Assembly: GCF_002975205.1 (NCBI RefSeq)
Contig: NZ_PCOC01000001.1
Span: 744,001 to 808,000 of the forward strand
Source of the DNA: Ochrobactrum vermis
GTDB lineage: Bacteria; Pseudomonadota; Alphaproteobacteria; Rhizobiales; Rhizobiaceae
Length of the DNA stretch: 64,000 bases
Reading direction: 5' to 3'
Shown here: piece after piece, positions 52,809 to 62,564 of the stretch
Layout of the letters: each line of letters starts with the position of its first letter
Position numbering within the stretch: the stretch's first letter is position 1
The notes under the pieces: generated by a model
The model's input: the letters and a program-made list of their open reading frames with translations, nothing else
What the model was told of the DNA's origin: nothing
The model's database searches: none
Translations under genes and position numbers: made by a program

Positions 52809-54551
52809 ATGGTCTTCTGGTCAGCGCCAGCAAACAAACGACAAGTTGCTGCGACGGCGGAGCCAGATTTTGCGGCCTGCGGTGCTGCGTTGAAGAGCGA
52901 GCCGCTTTCCTCCCGCAGTTTGAAACCATTCCGGCAGGTTCGGTTTTCCCTGCATACGCATTTACGGTTTTGCCTGGCGCTGATAGCCGCAACCGCCATG
53001 GCCGGAGGCGGGCTCCTGTTTACGACAGGTCGGCTGGTCCGCCACGGTCACGCTGCTCAGCCCGTCATGGTCGACCCGGCTACTCTAGTTCTGCATCACG
53101 CCGCACAGAAAGAAGCGCGACTTGCGCCAGCAGTAGGTGGCGACACGGCCAACCGCATATCACGGCGTATCGATATCGCCGAAGGTGTTGAGGACGGCGA
53201 TGCGCGTCTATACACCTATCAGCATGTGGTTCTCGACGTGAAAGGTTCGAGCCGGGCTGCCATTGATGACACGCTCCGCGAGGAGGTTTCCGCACCGAAA
53301 TCCATGCCGAGACGGCCCGAGGAGGAACTGGAGCGAGGCGTTCCTATCAATGTCAGTCTGGCCAAACCGGCTGTCGGGACAGGGGCAAAAGTGCACGCGA
53401 TCATTGTCGCGCCGCAGTCGCGCGAGCGGCTGGGCGCATTGTTGCAAGCGGCCGGTATCGCGGTTGAGGACAGCAAGCGTCTGGAAGAAGCCTTGGCTCG
53501 CACAGAACTGGTGCCCGGCGATAATCTTGAATTGTTGGTCGATAAACCCCGGCAGCAGGCCGATGGGGAGCAGCATATCGCGCTTGCACGTTTCGAGCAT
53601 GGCGATATTGGCAAGGCCGTCTATGGGCGCGCTGACGATGGCGTTTTTCGCGCCACAGGCAATGAACGCCTTTTTGCCCGCCTGTCGCGCGATGCGATGC
53701 TGACGGCGTATCATCCGCAGAATGCGGTCAGCAACAGCGGCTCCATTCCGTCCCGGCTGGAGCAGGCAGGCGCCCCGAACACAATCGTCGGCGAGGTTGA
53801 GAAGCTGGCCGCACAGAACGGCGTTTCGCTGAAGGGCGCGAAAACACCCGACCTGATCGACCTTCTTTTCCGCAAGAGTGCCGAGACGGAAGCTGAGCTT
53901 GTTTTTGTCGAGTTTACAACGGACGGCAAAAGCCGCCGCCTATACCGCCATGAGGGCAATGGCGGTGCCGGCTATTTCAATGAAGACGGCTCGTCCATGA
54001 CGAAGTATCTGATGCAGAAGCCTCTGCCGAATGGCCGTCTCAACGATGGTTTCGGCTGGCGCGTGCATCCTGTTCTGCACGTTCGCAAACATCACAATGG
54101 TGTCGATTACGATGCGCCGATCGGCTCGCCCATCGTCGCGGCGGGTGATGGTGTGGTGGAGCTGATTTCGTATCAGAAGGGATATGGAAAATATGTCCGT
54201 ATCCGCCATCAGGGTGGCTATAGCACAACCTATGCGCATCTCTCATCGGCCAAACAAGGACTGAAGGTCGGGGAGCACGTCAAGCAGGGAGAGGTAATCG
54301 CCTATGTCGGATCGACTGGCTATTCCACTGGTCCGCACCTCTATTATGAGCTCAAGGTCGGCGATCAGTATGTCGATCCCTTGACCGCACGTCTTAACGC
54401 AGGCGAAAAACTGACCGGCTCATCCCTGAACAGTTTCCGTGAAGAGATTGATCATGTGGGTCAAATCGTCAACGAAATGAAACTGCCAGCCATTCCGAAT
54501 GCTCCCGAAACCACGCAGTCTGCGTCCGGAAAAGGCAGCCGTCATCATTGA
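52809..54551 (+). CDS. M23-family (LytM) peptidase with altered zinc site
   Basis: 580 residues. One transmembrane helix (about 53-72) anchors a long periplasmic part and a C-terminal M23 domain from about residue 415. Expected zinc ligands are present at His429 and Asp433 ('HHNGVDYDAP'), and the catalytic-position His477 ('TYAHLS') and His510 are kept. The usual third zinc ligand, second His of His-x-His, is Tyr512 ('GPHLYYELK'). The enzyme would cleave peptidoglycan cross-bridges; with the Tyr change it may be weak or inactive and act as an adaptor. It is convergent with rsmA without a gap. Confidence 0.9.
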   Translation: MVFWSAPANKRQVAATAEPDFAACGAALKSEPLSSRSLKPFRQVRFSLHTHLRFCLALIAATAMAGGGLLFTTGRLVRHGHAAQPVMVDPATLVLHHAAQKEARLAPAVGGDTANRISRRIDIAEGVEDGDARLYTYQHVVLDVKGSSRAAIDDTLREEVSAPKSMPRRPEEELERGVPINVSLAKPAVGTGAKVHAIIVAPQSRERLGALLQAAGIAVEDSKRLEEALARTELVPGDNLELLVDKPRQQADGEQHIALARFEHGDIGKAVYGRADDGVFRATGNERLFARLSRDAMLTAYHPQNAVSNSGSIPSRLEQAGAPNTIVGEVEKLAAQNGVSLKGAKTPDLIDLLFRKSAETEAELVFVEFTTDGKSRRLYRHEGNGGAGYFNEDGSSMTKYLMQKPLPNGRLNDGFGWRVHPVLHVRKHHNGVDYDAPIGSPIVAAGDGVVELISYQKGYGKYVRIRHQGGYSTTYAHLSSAKQGLKVGEHVKQGEVIAYVGSTGYSTGPHLYYELKVGDQYVDPLTARLNAGEKLTGSSLNSFREEIDHVGQIVNEMKLPAIPNAPETTQSASGKGSRHH

Positions 54552-55388
54552 TTACTTGATCGGGCGATGGGCATTTGCCAGCGCGACAAACTCTTCGACA
54601 CTGAGCGTTTCCGCCCGGCGAGTTCCATCGATGCCAGTCTTTTCAAGGAGTTCGGCTCCGCCAACCGGTTTCAGACTTTGGCGCAACATCTTGCGGCGTT
54701 GTCCGAAAGCTGCTTGCGTGATTTGCCCAAGCGCAATCGCATTGCAAGGCAGCGGATCTTCACGCGGGACGATATGGACGACCGACGACATGACTTTTGG
54801 CGGTGGTGTAAACGCCTGCGGCGGCACGTCGAAGCTGATCTTGGAAACCGTTCTCCACCCGGCGAGCACCCCCAGACGTCCGTAATGGTCGCTGTCAGGT
54901 ATCGCCACGATACGCTCGGCAACCTCCCGCTGGAACATCAAGGTCATGGACGAATAGAAGGGTGGCCAAGGTTCGACCAGCAACCAGTTGAGCAGAAGCT
55001 GCGTGCCGACATTGTAAGGCAGATTGGCAACGATGCGCGGCTTCGGCCCTTCCGGAAACAAGGTCGAAAAATCCTGCTCAAGAGCATCGCCGGAGATGAT
55101 ACGCAGACGACCCGGATAATGCGCTTCGATCTCGGCAAGTGCATCCAGGCATCGCTCATCGCGCTCGATTGCAGTAACATAAGCGCCTTGCGCAAGAAGT
55201 GCGCGGGTCAGGCCACCGGGACCTGGACCGACTTCGATAACGGGCTGGTCCTGCAGGTTGCCTGCCTGACGAGCAATTTTCGACGTCAGGTTAAGATCGA
55301 ACAGGAAGTTCTGGCCAAGCGATTTCTTCGGCATCAGATCGTGCCGTTCAATTACCTCGCGAAGTGGGGGGAGGCCATCTATGCTCAT
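54552..55388 (-). CDS. rsmA: 16S rRNA dimethyladenosine transferase
   Basis: 278 residues from ATG 55388, where the conserved start '[20 protein letters not shown]' begins. SAM-binding '[16 protein letters not shown]', '[13 protein letters not shown]', the catalytic '[18 protein letters not shown]' and '[14 protein letters not shown]' identify RsmA/KsgA, which dimethylates two adenines near the 3' end of 16S rRNA. It is the last gene of the lptF...pdxA-rsmA series on the minus strand; a palindromic repeat separates it from pdxA. Confidence 0.97.
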   Translation of the reverse strand: MSIDGLPPLREVIERHDLMPKKSLGQNFLFDLNLTSKIARQAGNLQDQPVIEVGPGPGGLTRALLAQGAYVTAIERDERCLDALAEIEAHYPGRLRIISGDALEQDFSTLFPEGPKPRIVANLPYNVGTQLLLNWLLVEPWPPFYSSMTLMFQREVAERIVAIPDSDHYGRLGVLAGWRTVSKISFDVPPQAFTPPPKVMSSVVHIVPREDPLPCNAIALGQITQAAFGQRRKMLRQSLKPVGGAELLEKTGIDGTRRAETLSVEEFVALANAHRPIK

Positions 55389-55404
55389 GCCATCTCTACT
55401 TATT

Positions 55405-55489
55405 GGAGCGCATCCCGAAAACTGTGAAATGGTTTTCGGCAAAGATGCGCATTGAAACAAATACTCAGAGTGCCGATCAGGCGCTCTAA
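55405..55489 (+). repeat. Shortened copy of the palindromic repeat between pdxA and rsmA
   Basis: It begins 'GGAGCGCATCCCGAAAACTG', has 'TGAAATGGTTTTCGG' and ends 'AGGCGCTCTAA'. Compared with the full copy at 56551 it lacks most of the inner CTGATTAAATCAG hairpin. The pdxA stop codon (CTA at 55486-55488 on the plus strand) lies in its terminal TCTAA. Confidence 0.8.
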
Positions 55490-56514
55490 TGTCCGTCGGC
55501 TGCGTTTCCAGCCAGTTCCTGTGCAAGGCGAATGGCAGCGACAAGGCTGTCCGGTCGGGCGATTCCTTGCCCTGCAATGTTGAAAGCTGTGCCATGATCC
55601 GGCGATGTGCGAATGAAGGGAAGCCCCAGGGTTACATTCACAGTCTCATCGAAAGCCAGTGCTTTGGCTGGAATAAGGGCCTGATCGTGATACATGCAGA
55701 CTGCGGCGTCATAGGTCGCGCGTGCTGGCGCGTGAAACATCGTATCGGCGGGTAGGGGACCGCGAGCATCTATCCCTTCGCGGCGCAACGCCTCGATTGC
55801 GGGAAGGATAATGGCATCGTCCTCTTTGCCCATGGCCCCGCCTTCACCCGCATGCGGATTAAGTCCGGATATGGCCAGACGCGGCGACTGGATGCCAAAG
55901 CGTTCTCGCAATTCGGTGGCCGTAATACGCGACACTTCGATGATATCCGCTGTCGTCAAGCGGACAGGCACTTCGGAAAGCGGGATATGTATGGTGACCG
56001 GAACGGCGCGAAGCTGCGGCCCCGCCAGCATCATGACCGGCGTGACGGGCCTTCCCACATGCTTGCTTGCCAATTCCGCAAGAAATTCCGTATGGCCCGG
56101 ATGCCGAAAACCCGCTTCATAAAGCGGTTTCTTTGAAATTGGGCAGGTAACGACTGCCGAAGCCTCGCCATTCAATGTGAGCTCAACCGCTCGCTCAATG
56201 GCCTCAATGATGCCCGCAGCGTTTTCCATCAAGGGTTTGCCGACACTGTCGGTCAGCCTGTTCTTGAGCGGGAGCACCGGCAATGCGCGAGAAAACACGC
56301 GGTTTGCCGCAGCAATGGTGGAAACAACCTCAATCTCGACATCCACGCCGAGATGTCGCGCACGCTCGGAGAGTTGCAGCGGATCTGCCAGCAGCGCGAA
56401 GGGCGGTAGTGAAAGCTCGTTGCGGCGCAGCCAGGCTGCAAGCGCAACATCGGGACCTATGCCCGACGGGTCACCAATGCTGACGGCGAGAGGAGAAACG
56501 GGTTCTGCGGACAT
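55486..56514 (-). CDS. pdxA: 4-hydroxythreonine-4-phosphate dehydrogenase
   Basis: 342 residues. It begins '[20 protein letters not shown]', has 'LPILPLKNRL'-like spacing, '[20 protein letters not shown]' with the metal His, '[20 protein letters not shown]' and '[20 protein letters not shown]'. It oxidises 4-phosphohydroxy-threonine in the DXP-dependent pathway to pyridoxal 5'-phosphate. It sits between surA and rsmA; the flanking gaps are each filled by a palindromic repeat. Its stop lies within one of them. Confidence 0.96.
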   Translation of the reverse strand: MSAEPVSPLAVSIGDPSGIGPDVALAAWLRRNELSLPPFALLADPLQLSERARHLGVDVEIEVVSTIAAANRVFSRALPVLPLKNRLTDSVGKPLMENAAGIIEAIERAVELTLNGEASAVVTCPISKKPLYEAGFRHPGHTEFLAELASKHVGRPVTPVMMLAGPQLRAVPVTIHIPLSEVPVRLTTADIIEVSRITATELRERFGIQSPRLAISGLNPHAGEGGAMGKEDDAIILPAIEALRREGIDARGPLPADTMFHAPARATYDAAVCMYHDQALIPAKALAFDETVNVTLGLPFIRTSPDHGTAFNIAGQGIARPDSLVAAIRLAQELAGNAADGH

Positions 56515-56550
56515 CGCGTCGATATTCCAATGAATACGGATGATACCGTC

Positions 56551-56656
56551 TAGAGCGCATCCCGAAAATTGTGAAACGGTTTTCGGACAAGATGCGTTTC
56601 AAAACAAACAGTCGAGGCGCATCGATCTGATTAAATCAGATCGAAACGCGCTCTAA
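56551..56656 (+). repeat. Full-length palindromic repeat (Bru-RS-like, 106 bp)
   Basis: It has ends TAGAGCGCATCC and GCGCTCTAA, an inner 'GTGAAACGGTTTTCGG', then a perfect CGATCTGATT/AATCAGATCG hairpin. It lies between surA and pdxA on transcribed DNA. It is the same family as 26100-26204 and 55405-55489. Confidence 0.88.
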
Positions 56657-56661
56657 CCCTC

Positions 56662-57621
56662 TTAGCGATTAACGATTTTCGCCTTTTCGCGCAGTTCCTT
56701 GAGATACTTGTTGCTGAGCTCCTCAGCCTTCTTTTCCTGGCCAGATGCGGAATCAGCTCCTTCCATGGAGAAGACGAGCTGGGCGACGCGATCATCCGAA
56801 ATCTGTCGGGTTGAGCAGACAGCCAGGAATTCAACGCCCTTTTCGGTTTCCTGCGGTGGCGTGGTGCCTCCGACCGATGTTGCCTTGATGGCTTTCGCCC
56901 ATTCGCCCGGCAATTGCTGCTCGATAATGCGACCGAGATCGCGAACAGTGACGTCAAGAATGCCCTTGGCCTGTTGACGGGTTGCATCGCAACTCTGGAA
57001 ACGGGAGCGGAGTGCGTTTGCTTCCTGCTTGCGCTTGGAAAGCAAGCCGGGAGACCGCTTGGAGGCGGGCACTACGAAAATGACCTGCTGGAGGCGGTAC
57101 TCGGTCGCCACAGGCTTCTTGCCACCGTCTTTCAGCATGCGCTGAACGGCTTCCTGTTCGCTGACCATACCAGTAGCGCGGAAGCGGGCGCTCACAAGGC
57201 GACCCCAGCCCATCTGGACCATGATGTATTTCTTGAAATGATCCGGTGTGACGCCCGACTGGTTCATCAACTGGTTAAGCTGTGTCAGGCTCATCTTGTT
57301 GCGGCTGGCAAATCCGGCATAAGCCTCATCCACCTGCTGATCGGAAATATTGATGCTGCGCGATTTCATTTCGACGCGCTTCAACATTTCGTCGGTCAGC
57401 TCTTCTTTTGCGACCTGGCTGAGATTGCCGCCCTTGCGCTGCAATTTCAAAAAGGCCACGCGGTGCTGAATATCGCTGTTCGTGATGGCGTTGCCGGAAA
57501 CAATGACTTTGACCTCGGAACCTGCACCCGCAGCAAATGCGGGAACCGCAACCGTTCCAAGCGTCGTCAGACAGACTGCGGCGCTCAGCATGGAGGCGAA
57601 GAGAGGTCTTGCAATCATCAT
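56662..57621 (-). CDS. surA: SurA-like periplasmic chaperone/peptidyl-prolyl isomerase
   Basis: 319 residues. Signal peptide to about residue 31, then the SurA N-domain ('IVSGNAITNSDIQHRVAFLK', 'LTDEMLKRVEMKSRSINISD'). A single divergent parvulin-type region follows ('EYRLQQVIFVVPASKRSPGL'). It should help fold outer-membrane proteins, matching the neighbouring lptD. It is shorter than E. coli SurA, which has two parvulin domains. lptD is upstream in the same direction, but a terminator lies between. Confidence 0.88.
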   Translation of the reverse strand: MMIARPLFASMLSAAVCLTTLGTVAVPAFAAGAGSEVKVIVSGNAITNSDIQHRVAFLKLQRKGGNLSQVAKEELTDEMLKRVEMKSRSINISDQQVDEAYAGFASRNKMSLTQLNQLMNQSGVTPDHFKKYIMVQMGWGRLVSARFRATGMVSEQEAVQRMLKDGGKKPVATEYRLQQVIFVVPASKRSPGLLSKRKQEANALRSRFQSCDATRQQAKGILDVTVRDLGRIIEQQLPGEWAKAIKATSVGGTTPPQETEKGVEFLAVCSTRQISDDRVAQLVFSMEGADSASGQEKKAEELSNKYLKELREKAKIVNR

Positions 57622-57867
57622 CTTTCTTTCCCGATTCCTTCCGGTCGACGAACGACAATCCTTACCGGACGTATCCCATTACAGTCATTGCCGCTATCGA
57701 ACCCTACAAGCAATCATATCAGCGGCTCATCATAAGCTGCCTGTATAAATGAGCTAGTGCGGCGAAACAATGACCCAAAAGCTATTTTACGAAGCTTGTA
57801 TCGTCTGAATACTGAAGAAAGGAAGCCAGATTGAGCTCGGATGTGCAAATTTCTTTATCGTATTAAA

Positions 57868-57902
57868 TGGAAAGACCGGAAGCATTTCCAACACTTCCGG
57901 TC
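57868..57902 (-). terminator. Terminator after lptD
   Basis: GACCGGAAG (57874-57882) pairs with CTTCCGGTC (57894-57902); on the minus strand it is followed by a T-rich run. It separates lptD from surA. Confidence 0.82.
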
Positions 57903-57910
57903 CATCAAGT

Positions 57911-60271
57911 TTAGAAAGTCTGGTTACCGCTGCCTATGTCGCCCAAGGTGCGGAGCGAAATGTTGAAGCCGACACTATGGGACGGCTTGTCATCGCCCGG
58001 ATTGCGGGTTTGGACATAAGCCATCGAATAAGTGAAGCACTCATCGTCATATGCAAGACCTGACGATGCGCGGACCAGTGTTTCAGAGACCAGATCATAG
58101 GTACCCGAACCGAAAACGCGCCAGTTTGCATTGATACGCGCTGTTGCCGCACCGGTAACTTCCTGACGAAGTTCGGAATAACCGTAAGCCGGTTGCGGGG
58201 CGATATAGGCATATTGCCCGGAAACTGTCAGCTTCTGCCAGCTCTGCTGGGCTTCAAGCTCGCCGCGCTGAACCGAGAAACTTTCCTTGTCGAAACGGCC
58301 GCGAGCAGCCAGGGCGAGACCTGTCGAGTTCGATGTGCCGATCATGGCGACATAGTCGGAACGTGCATCCTGCAGGCCCGAGTCTGCACCAACATTCACG
58401 AAATCGCTGGTGCCGTAAGAATTTACGCCGCCAAGCTGGAACGACTGACCGCCGAGGGCATACAGAGCCCAGTCACTATTGTTGAAGTTGCCAGAATAGC
58501 GCAGGCCAAGGTTGGCACGGGTACCACCTTCAACGCGATCATAACCCGAGAACTTGTCGCGCGAGAACAGGTTCGTCGCATCGAAGACGAAGCTCTGGGC
58601 ATCTTCATTCGGCAGTTCGCCGGCATAACGTTCGTTGTTGCGAACATAAAGCTGGGCGATAGGTTCAATGATGTGTGTCGAGCTTGTCGTCGAAAACAGG
58701 ATCGGCCAGCGCAGTTCAAGTCCGGCGGTTGCCATGGCGCGTAAGGCTTCCGAGCGCACAAGCGCATCCGTATAGCCAGCATCTGTCAGATTGAAATTCG
58801 TATTGGCGCTGATAGCGTCACCACGTAGTGCCAGCAACGGCGTGATGACCAGACCGGCAGGCGTGATGAACGTGCGCTTCCATTCCGCTTCCTGGGTCAG
58901 ACGAACATTTGTTCCGTCGAAGCCGGGAACGCGGGGAAACCTGGTGCCAAGAGGCGTAAAATTTGCATTCTGGCGATAAAGCGCCTGCAGATTGGTGGTG
59001 AAGTTCAGTTCACCACCATAAACCGGATCAGGCATCGTGTAGGAATAATCGAGGCTCGGGAAAACCCAAGGCTGCTTCGAATGCATCTCGTTCGGGTCGT
59101 TCGCGAGAAGGGATTCCTGCACGTTGAAGCGATAGAAATTCAGGTCGAAATAATTACGATTATTGACACCCGTGAGGTAGATCTTCGAAACCTGAGTTTC
59201 TGCACTATAGCCTTCAAGACCATAGGTGCGGCTGAAATTGCGGTCGGTCTGTGCCATCACATCCCAGCCGAAACGCCAGCGCGAATTGAGATTGAAATCG
59301 CCCTTAGAGGCGACCATGCCACGGTTGTCTTCTTGGCGGTCAACTGTGTTGAGATCGAATTCGCCCGGCTTGTTTTGATGAATGCCGGCGATGCGAAGAT
59401 TATATGTGCCGTTTTCAAGGCGATGACGCCATTCGGCTTCAGTCAGAAAGCCCTGCTTTGAGTAATATGTCGAAGAAAGGGTCACGTCGTAATTCGGGGC
59501 GAGTGCCCAGAAATATGAGTTCTTGATACCGACGCCCAGATCGTCCTTGTACGAGAAACCCGGAAACAGGAAGCCGCTTTTACGCTTCACCGTCGGGTCA
59601 GCCATTTCGAATGCCGGGAACCAGGCAAGCGGCATGCCGAAAAACTCAAAGCGGCCATGTTCGAAACGGACCGTCTTTGTCGTGCTGTTCCAGATGATCT
59701 TGCGCGCCTTGATCTGCCAGAGAACAGGCTTGTCCGGGTTCTTGGCACAGGGTTCGCAGGCCGTATAGACGCCGTTGTTGAACGTCGTGATCTCGCCGTT
59801 GCTGCGTTCCGCGCTTTCAGCGGCAAAACGGGTGTTATCCGTCGTCTCGACGCGAAGGCCGTTTACGAAGCCGTCACGGAAACTGTCGGTGATGTCCATA
59901 TGGTCGGAGTAGATCTTGTTACCGTCGCGCTCGACGATCTCAACATTCCCCGTCGCGGTCATGCGCCGCGTCTGCTGATTATAGGTTACCTTGTCGGCAA
60001 CGAGATGATTGCCGTCATACTCGATACGCACCTTGCCCTGAGCGGTTACGGTGTTCACATCGCGATCATAGACAAGCTCATTTGCCTGCAGAAGCATGCG
60101 CGCATTCGGGTCGCTCTGGTAATTAGCGCCGAGCGCGTCCTGTGCCGATGCAGGTGAGGGCAGGGCCGCGACAGAAATGAAAGGTAAAGCAAGGACGCAC
60201 GCCATGGCAGTCCCGCGCGCAAGGCGCGAGAGCGAATGGGGCAATACCATGCGGGCGTTACTCGAACCCAC
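57911..60271 (-). CDS. lptD: LPS-assembly outer-membrane protein LptD
   Basis: 786 residues. A signal peptide (about 1-43) is followed by an OstA/LptA-like jellyroll ('LVYDRDVNTVTAQGKVRIEY', 'HLVADKVTYNQQTRRMTATG') and the LptD barrel ('GMPLAWFPAFEMADPTVKRK', 'SGFLFPGFSYKDDLGVGIKN', 'DVTLSSTYYSKQGFL'). It ends in Phe. It inserts lipopolysaccharide into the outer leaflet of the outer membrane with LptE. Cys residues in 'TACEPCAKN' may form the usual disulfides. Its start overlaps the lptG stop. Confidence 0.96.
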   Translation of the reverse strand: MGSSNARMVLPHSLSRLARGTAMACVLALPFISVAALPSPASAQDALGANYQSDPNARMLLQANELVYDRDVNTVTAQGKVRIEYDGNHLVADKVTYNQQTRRMTATGNVEIVERDGNKIYSDHMDITDSFRDGFVNGLRVETTDNTRFAAESAERSNGEITTFNNGVYTACEPCAKNPDKPVLWQIKARKIIWNSTTKTVRFEHGRFEFFGMPLAWFPAFEMADPTVKRKSGFLFPGFSYKDDLGVGIKNSYFWALAPNYDVTLSSTYYSKQGFLTEAEWRHRLENGTYNLRIAGIHQNKPGEFDLNTVDRQEDNRGMVASKGDFNLNSRWRFGWDVMAQTDRNFSRTYGLEGYSAETQVSKIYLTGVNNRNYFDLNFYRFNVQESLLANDPNEMHSKQPWVFPSLDYSYTMPDPVYGGELNFTTNLQALYRQNANFTPLGTRFPRVPGFDGTNVRLTQEAEWKRTFITPAGLVITPLLALRGDAISANTNFNLTDAGYTDALVRSEALRAMATAGLELRWPILFSTTSSTHIIEPIAQLYVRNNERYAGELPNEDAQSFVFDATNLFSRDKFSGYDRVEGGTRANLGLRYSGNFNNSDWALYALGGQSFQLGGVNSYGTSDFVNVGADSGLQDARSDYVAMIGTSNSTGLALAARGRFDKESFSVQRGELEAQQSWQKLTVSGQYAYIAPQPAYGYSELRQEVTGAATARINANWRVFGSGTYDLVSETLVRASSGLAYDDECFTYSMAYVQTRNPGDDKPSHSVGFNISLRTLGDIGSGNQTF

Positions 60272-61359
60272 TAACCATCCTCCTTATGCAACAGAAAGGA
60301 GACACCAAAGAATGTCGCGATAATAACTGGAACCCAGGCAGCCACGAACGGCGGAACGAATCCCGCATTCCCGAATGCCTTCACTAGCACCGAAACGACA
60401 TAAAGCATGAAGCCTGCGATAACGCCACCCAGAATCATAGCTCCTGACTGACCAAACCGCACAAATTTCAACGACACTGTTGCAGCAATGAGAGTCATCG
60501 CCATCAGCAATGCCGGCAAGGCCAGAAGTGACTGGTATTGCATGTCAAATGCGTTTGCGGAGTAACCGAATGAACGGGCGACTTCGATCTTGTGGCGCAA
60601 CTGCGTGAAGGGAATGGTGTCCGGCGTCGCGAGCTTCTCTTCCACATATTCGGGACGCAGCTGCGTCTCTATCTGGAAACTCGCCATTTTCTGGGGTTCT
60701 TCGCCGCGCGCGAATCGCGTCACGTCGGTGAGCTCCCAGTGACCGTCCTTCAGCTGCGCGGTTCGCGCGTCGTAACGTTCCTTGATATTCTTCTTTTCAT
60801 CGAACTGAATGAATGTCGCATCAGCAAGCGTAGCACCTTGATCCAGAATGCTTTTTGCGCCGATTATGGTTTCACCCTCATCGGTCTTCTGGCGCAGCCA
60901 GGGATCACGCAGTGCGGATACGTCGGTAACCTTGCCGGTCTTCCATGTCGATGCGATTTCATCGGCCTTGGCAAAACCGTAAGCGGCGAACGGATTGAGA
61001 ATGAAGATCGTGGCGAGGCCAAACAGAAAGGCGCCGAAGCAGGCAGGCAAAAGGAACTGCCAGGCGGAAACGCCCACGGAACGCGCGACGACGAGTTCGT
61101 ATTTTCTGTTCAGCGAGATGAGCGTCGCCATTGCGGAGAACAGGGCAACGAAGGGGATCATCTGCTGCATGATGAAGGGGACGCGCATGGCGGAAAGACC
61201 AAGCGCCGCCCACACCGAATAATCCGGCAGGTTTGATAGCTTGCTCGCATTCTCGGTAAAATCGAGAAGCAGCGACAATGCGAAAATGCCGAGCAGAAAA
61301 TAGAGCGTTATCTGCACATAGCGGATGAAGAAATAGCGTCCGAGTGTCCAGCCGATCAT
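60271..61359 (-). CDS. lptG: LPS export permease LptG
   Basis: 362 residues of the YjgP/YjgQ family: transmembrane helices near residues 11-32, 60-80 and 95-118, a large periplasmic domain, then three helices near the C-terminus ('AMILGGVIAGFMLYVVSVLV'). With LptF and LptB it forms the ABC transporter that drives LPS to the outer membrane. Starts and stops overlap in the lptF-lptG-lptD run. Confidence 0.95.
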   Translation of the reverse strand: MIGWTLGRYFFIRYVQITLYFLLGIFALSLLLDFTENASKLSNLPDYSVWAALGLSAMRVPFIMQQMIPFVALFSAMATLISLNRKYELVVARSVGVSAWQFLLPACFGAFLFGLATIFILNPFAAYGFAKADEIASTWKTGKVTDVSALRDPWLRQKTDEGETIIGAKSILDQGATLADATFIQFDEKKNIKERYDARTAQLKDGHWELTDVTRFARGEEPQKMASFQIETQLRPEYVEEKLATPDTIPFTQLRHKIEVARSFGYSANAFDMQYQSLLALPALLMAMTLIAATVSLKFVRFGQSGAMILGGVIAGFMLYVVSVLVKAFGNAGFVPPFVAAWVPVIIATFFGVSFLLHKEDG

Positions 61360-62564
61360 GCCTGTCCTCCGGCATTGTTACGTGGACGTCCGGTGAAACG
61401 GGCATAGAGTTCCGAAACGCGCTTTCTCAAGCTGTCGATATAATCGAGAATGCGGTCATTCCATTTGTCTGGCAGACCGATCCGCCGCCCGGTGGCGAGC
61501 GCAAAGCCTGTCACGAGAATGACGGCCGCGGGCACCAGATACATGACAACGATATAGCCTGCATCCTTGTCTGCCCGATCCGACGCAAAATAGCCTGCCC
61601 AATAGACGAGAAGGGCGGTGCTGATTGCCGAGAAGGAGGCCGAGACACGGGCCTCGCGATGCGAACGGGAATCGCCCGCGAACGCCAGTGCGATCATTGC
61701 AAAGACAACCGGATAGAGCCACTGCGTCAGACGCCGGTGCAATTCGGCCTTGTAGCGTAGCGGTCGGGTTTGAAGGACCGGGTCGTTCGGGTCCGGGTTC
61801 AACAGATAGGAAAGCGGACGGTCCTTTGCATAGATGACGAAATCGTCACCAGCCGAAGCGAACTGGCTGAGGTCGAACGCGTAGGAATTGAACTTGATGA
61901 TCGAAACGGTGCCGTCCGACACGTCGCGCCGCTGCACCTCGCCATTCTGCATCAGCAGCATGTCGCCGGTCGGCGTCGAAGCAATCGCGCCATCCGCAGC
62001 GTAATAGATGAGGTCGAGCGATGGATCGCGGGAATCAGCAATGAAAAGCCCGCCAATGCTGCCGTCAGCACGCCGTTCCGCGACCTGAATATAGAGATTA
62101 TCCGCGAGCTTACGGAAATTCCCTTCCTGAACGATGACATTCATCAGATCGGCACTGGCATTGGCGATCATCGCGCGCATGTTCATGCGCGCATAGGGAT
62201 CGACATAATTGGCGACGAGAAACGACACGACGGAAATGACGGCTGCAAGAATCAGAATAGGTCGCATGACCGCGCTGCGCGGTGCGCCCGAAGCATTGAT
62301 GACGACCAGTTCGGAATCCTGGTTCATCGTCGAAAGCGTCTGTGTAATTGCAATAATCAGCGCAAACGGCATCACGAGAGGGATGGCCGACGGAATCAAA
62401 AGCGAGCTGAACTGAACGATTGTCTGGAATGTCTGTCCGCTTGTGGTCAGAAAGTCGATGCGCTGGAGCACCTGCACGGTCCAGGTAATGCCCACTGCAG
62501 CGCCAAGCACTGCGAGGAACATGATCGCCACCCGGCGCAAGATGTACAACTCAATCAATCGCAT
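61356..62564 (-). CDS. lptF: LPS export permease LptF
   Basis: 402 residues of the YjgP/YjgQ family. It begins 'MRLIELYILRRVAIMFLAVL', has a periplasmic domain ('DLMNVIVQEGNFRKLADNLY', 'IADSRDPSLDLIYYAADG') and C-terminal helices ('YPVVFAMIALAFAG', 'AAVILVTGFALATG'). It is the partner of LptG and the first gene of the lptF-lptG-lptD unit. pepA is transcribed away from it. Confidence 0.95.
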   Translation of the reverse strand: MRLIELYILRRVAIMFLAVLGAAVGITWTVQVLQRIDFLTTSGQTFQTIVQFSSLLIPSAIPLVMPFALIIAITQTLSTMNQDSELVVINASGAPRSAVMRPILILAAVISVVSFLVANYVDPYARMNMRAMIANASADLMNVIVQEGNFRKLADNLYIQVAERRADGSIGGLFIADSRDPSLDLIYYAADGAIASTPTGDMLLMQNGEVQRRDVSDGTVSIIKFNSYAFDLSQFASAGDDFVIYAKDRPLSYLLNPDPNDPVLQTRPLRYKAELHRRLTQWLYPVVFAMIALAFAGDSRSHREARVSASFSAISTALLVYWAGYFASDRADKDAGYIVVMYLVPAAVILVTGFALATGRRIGLPDKWNDRILDYIDSLRKRVSELYARFTGRPRNNAGGQA

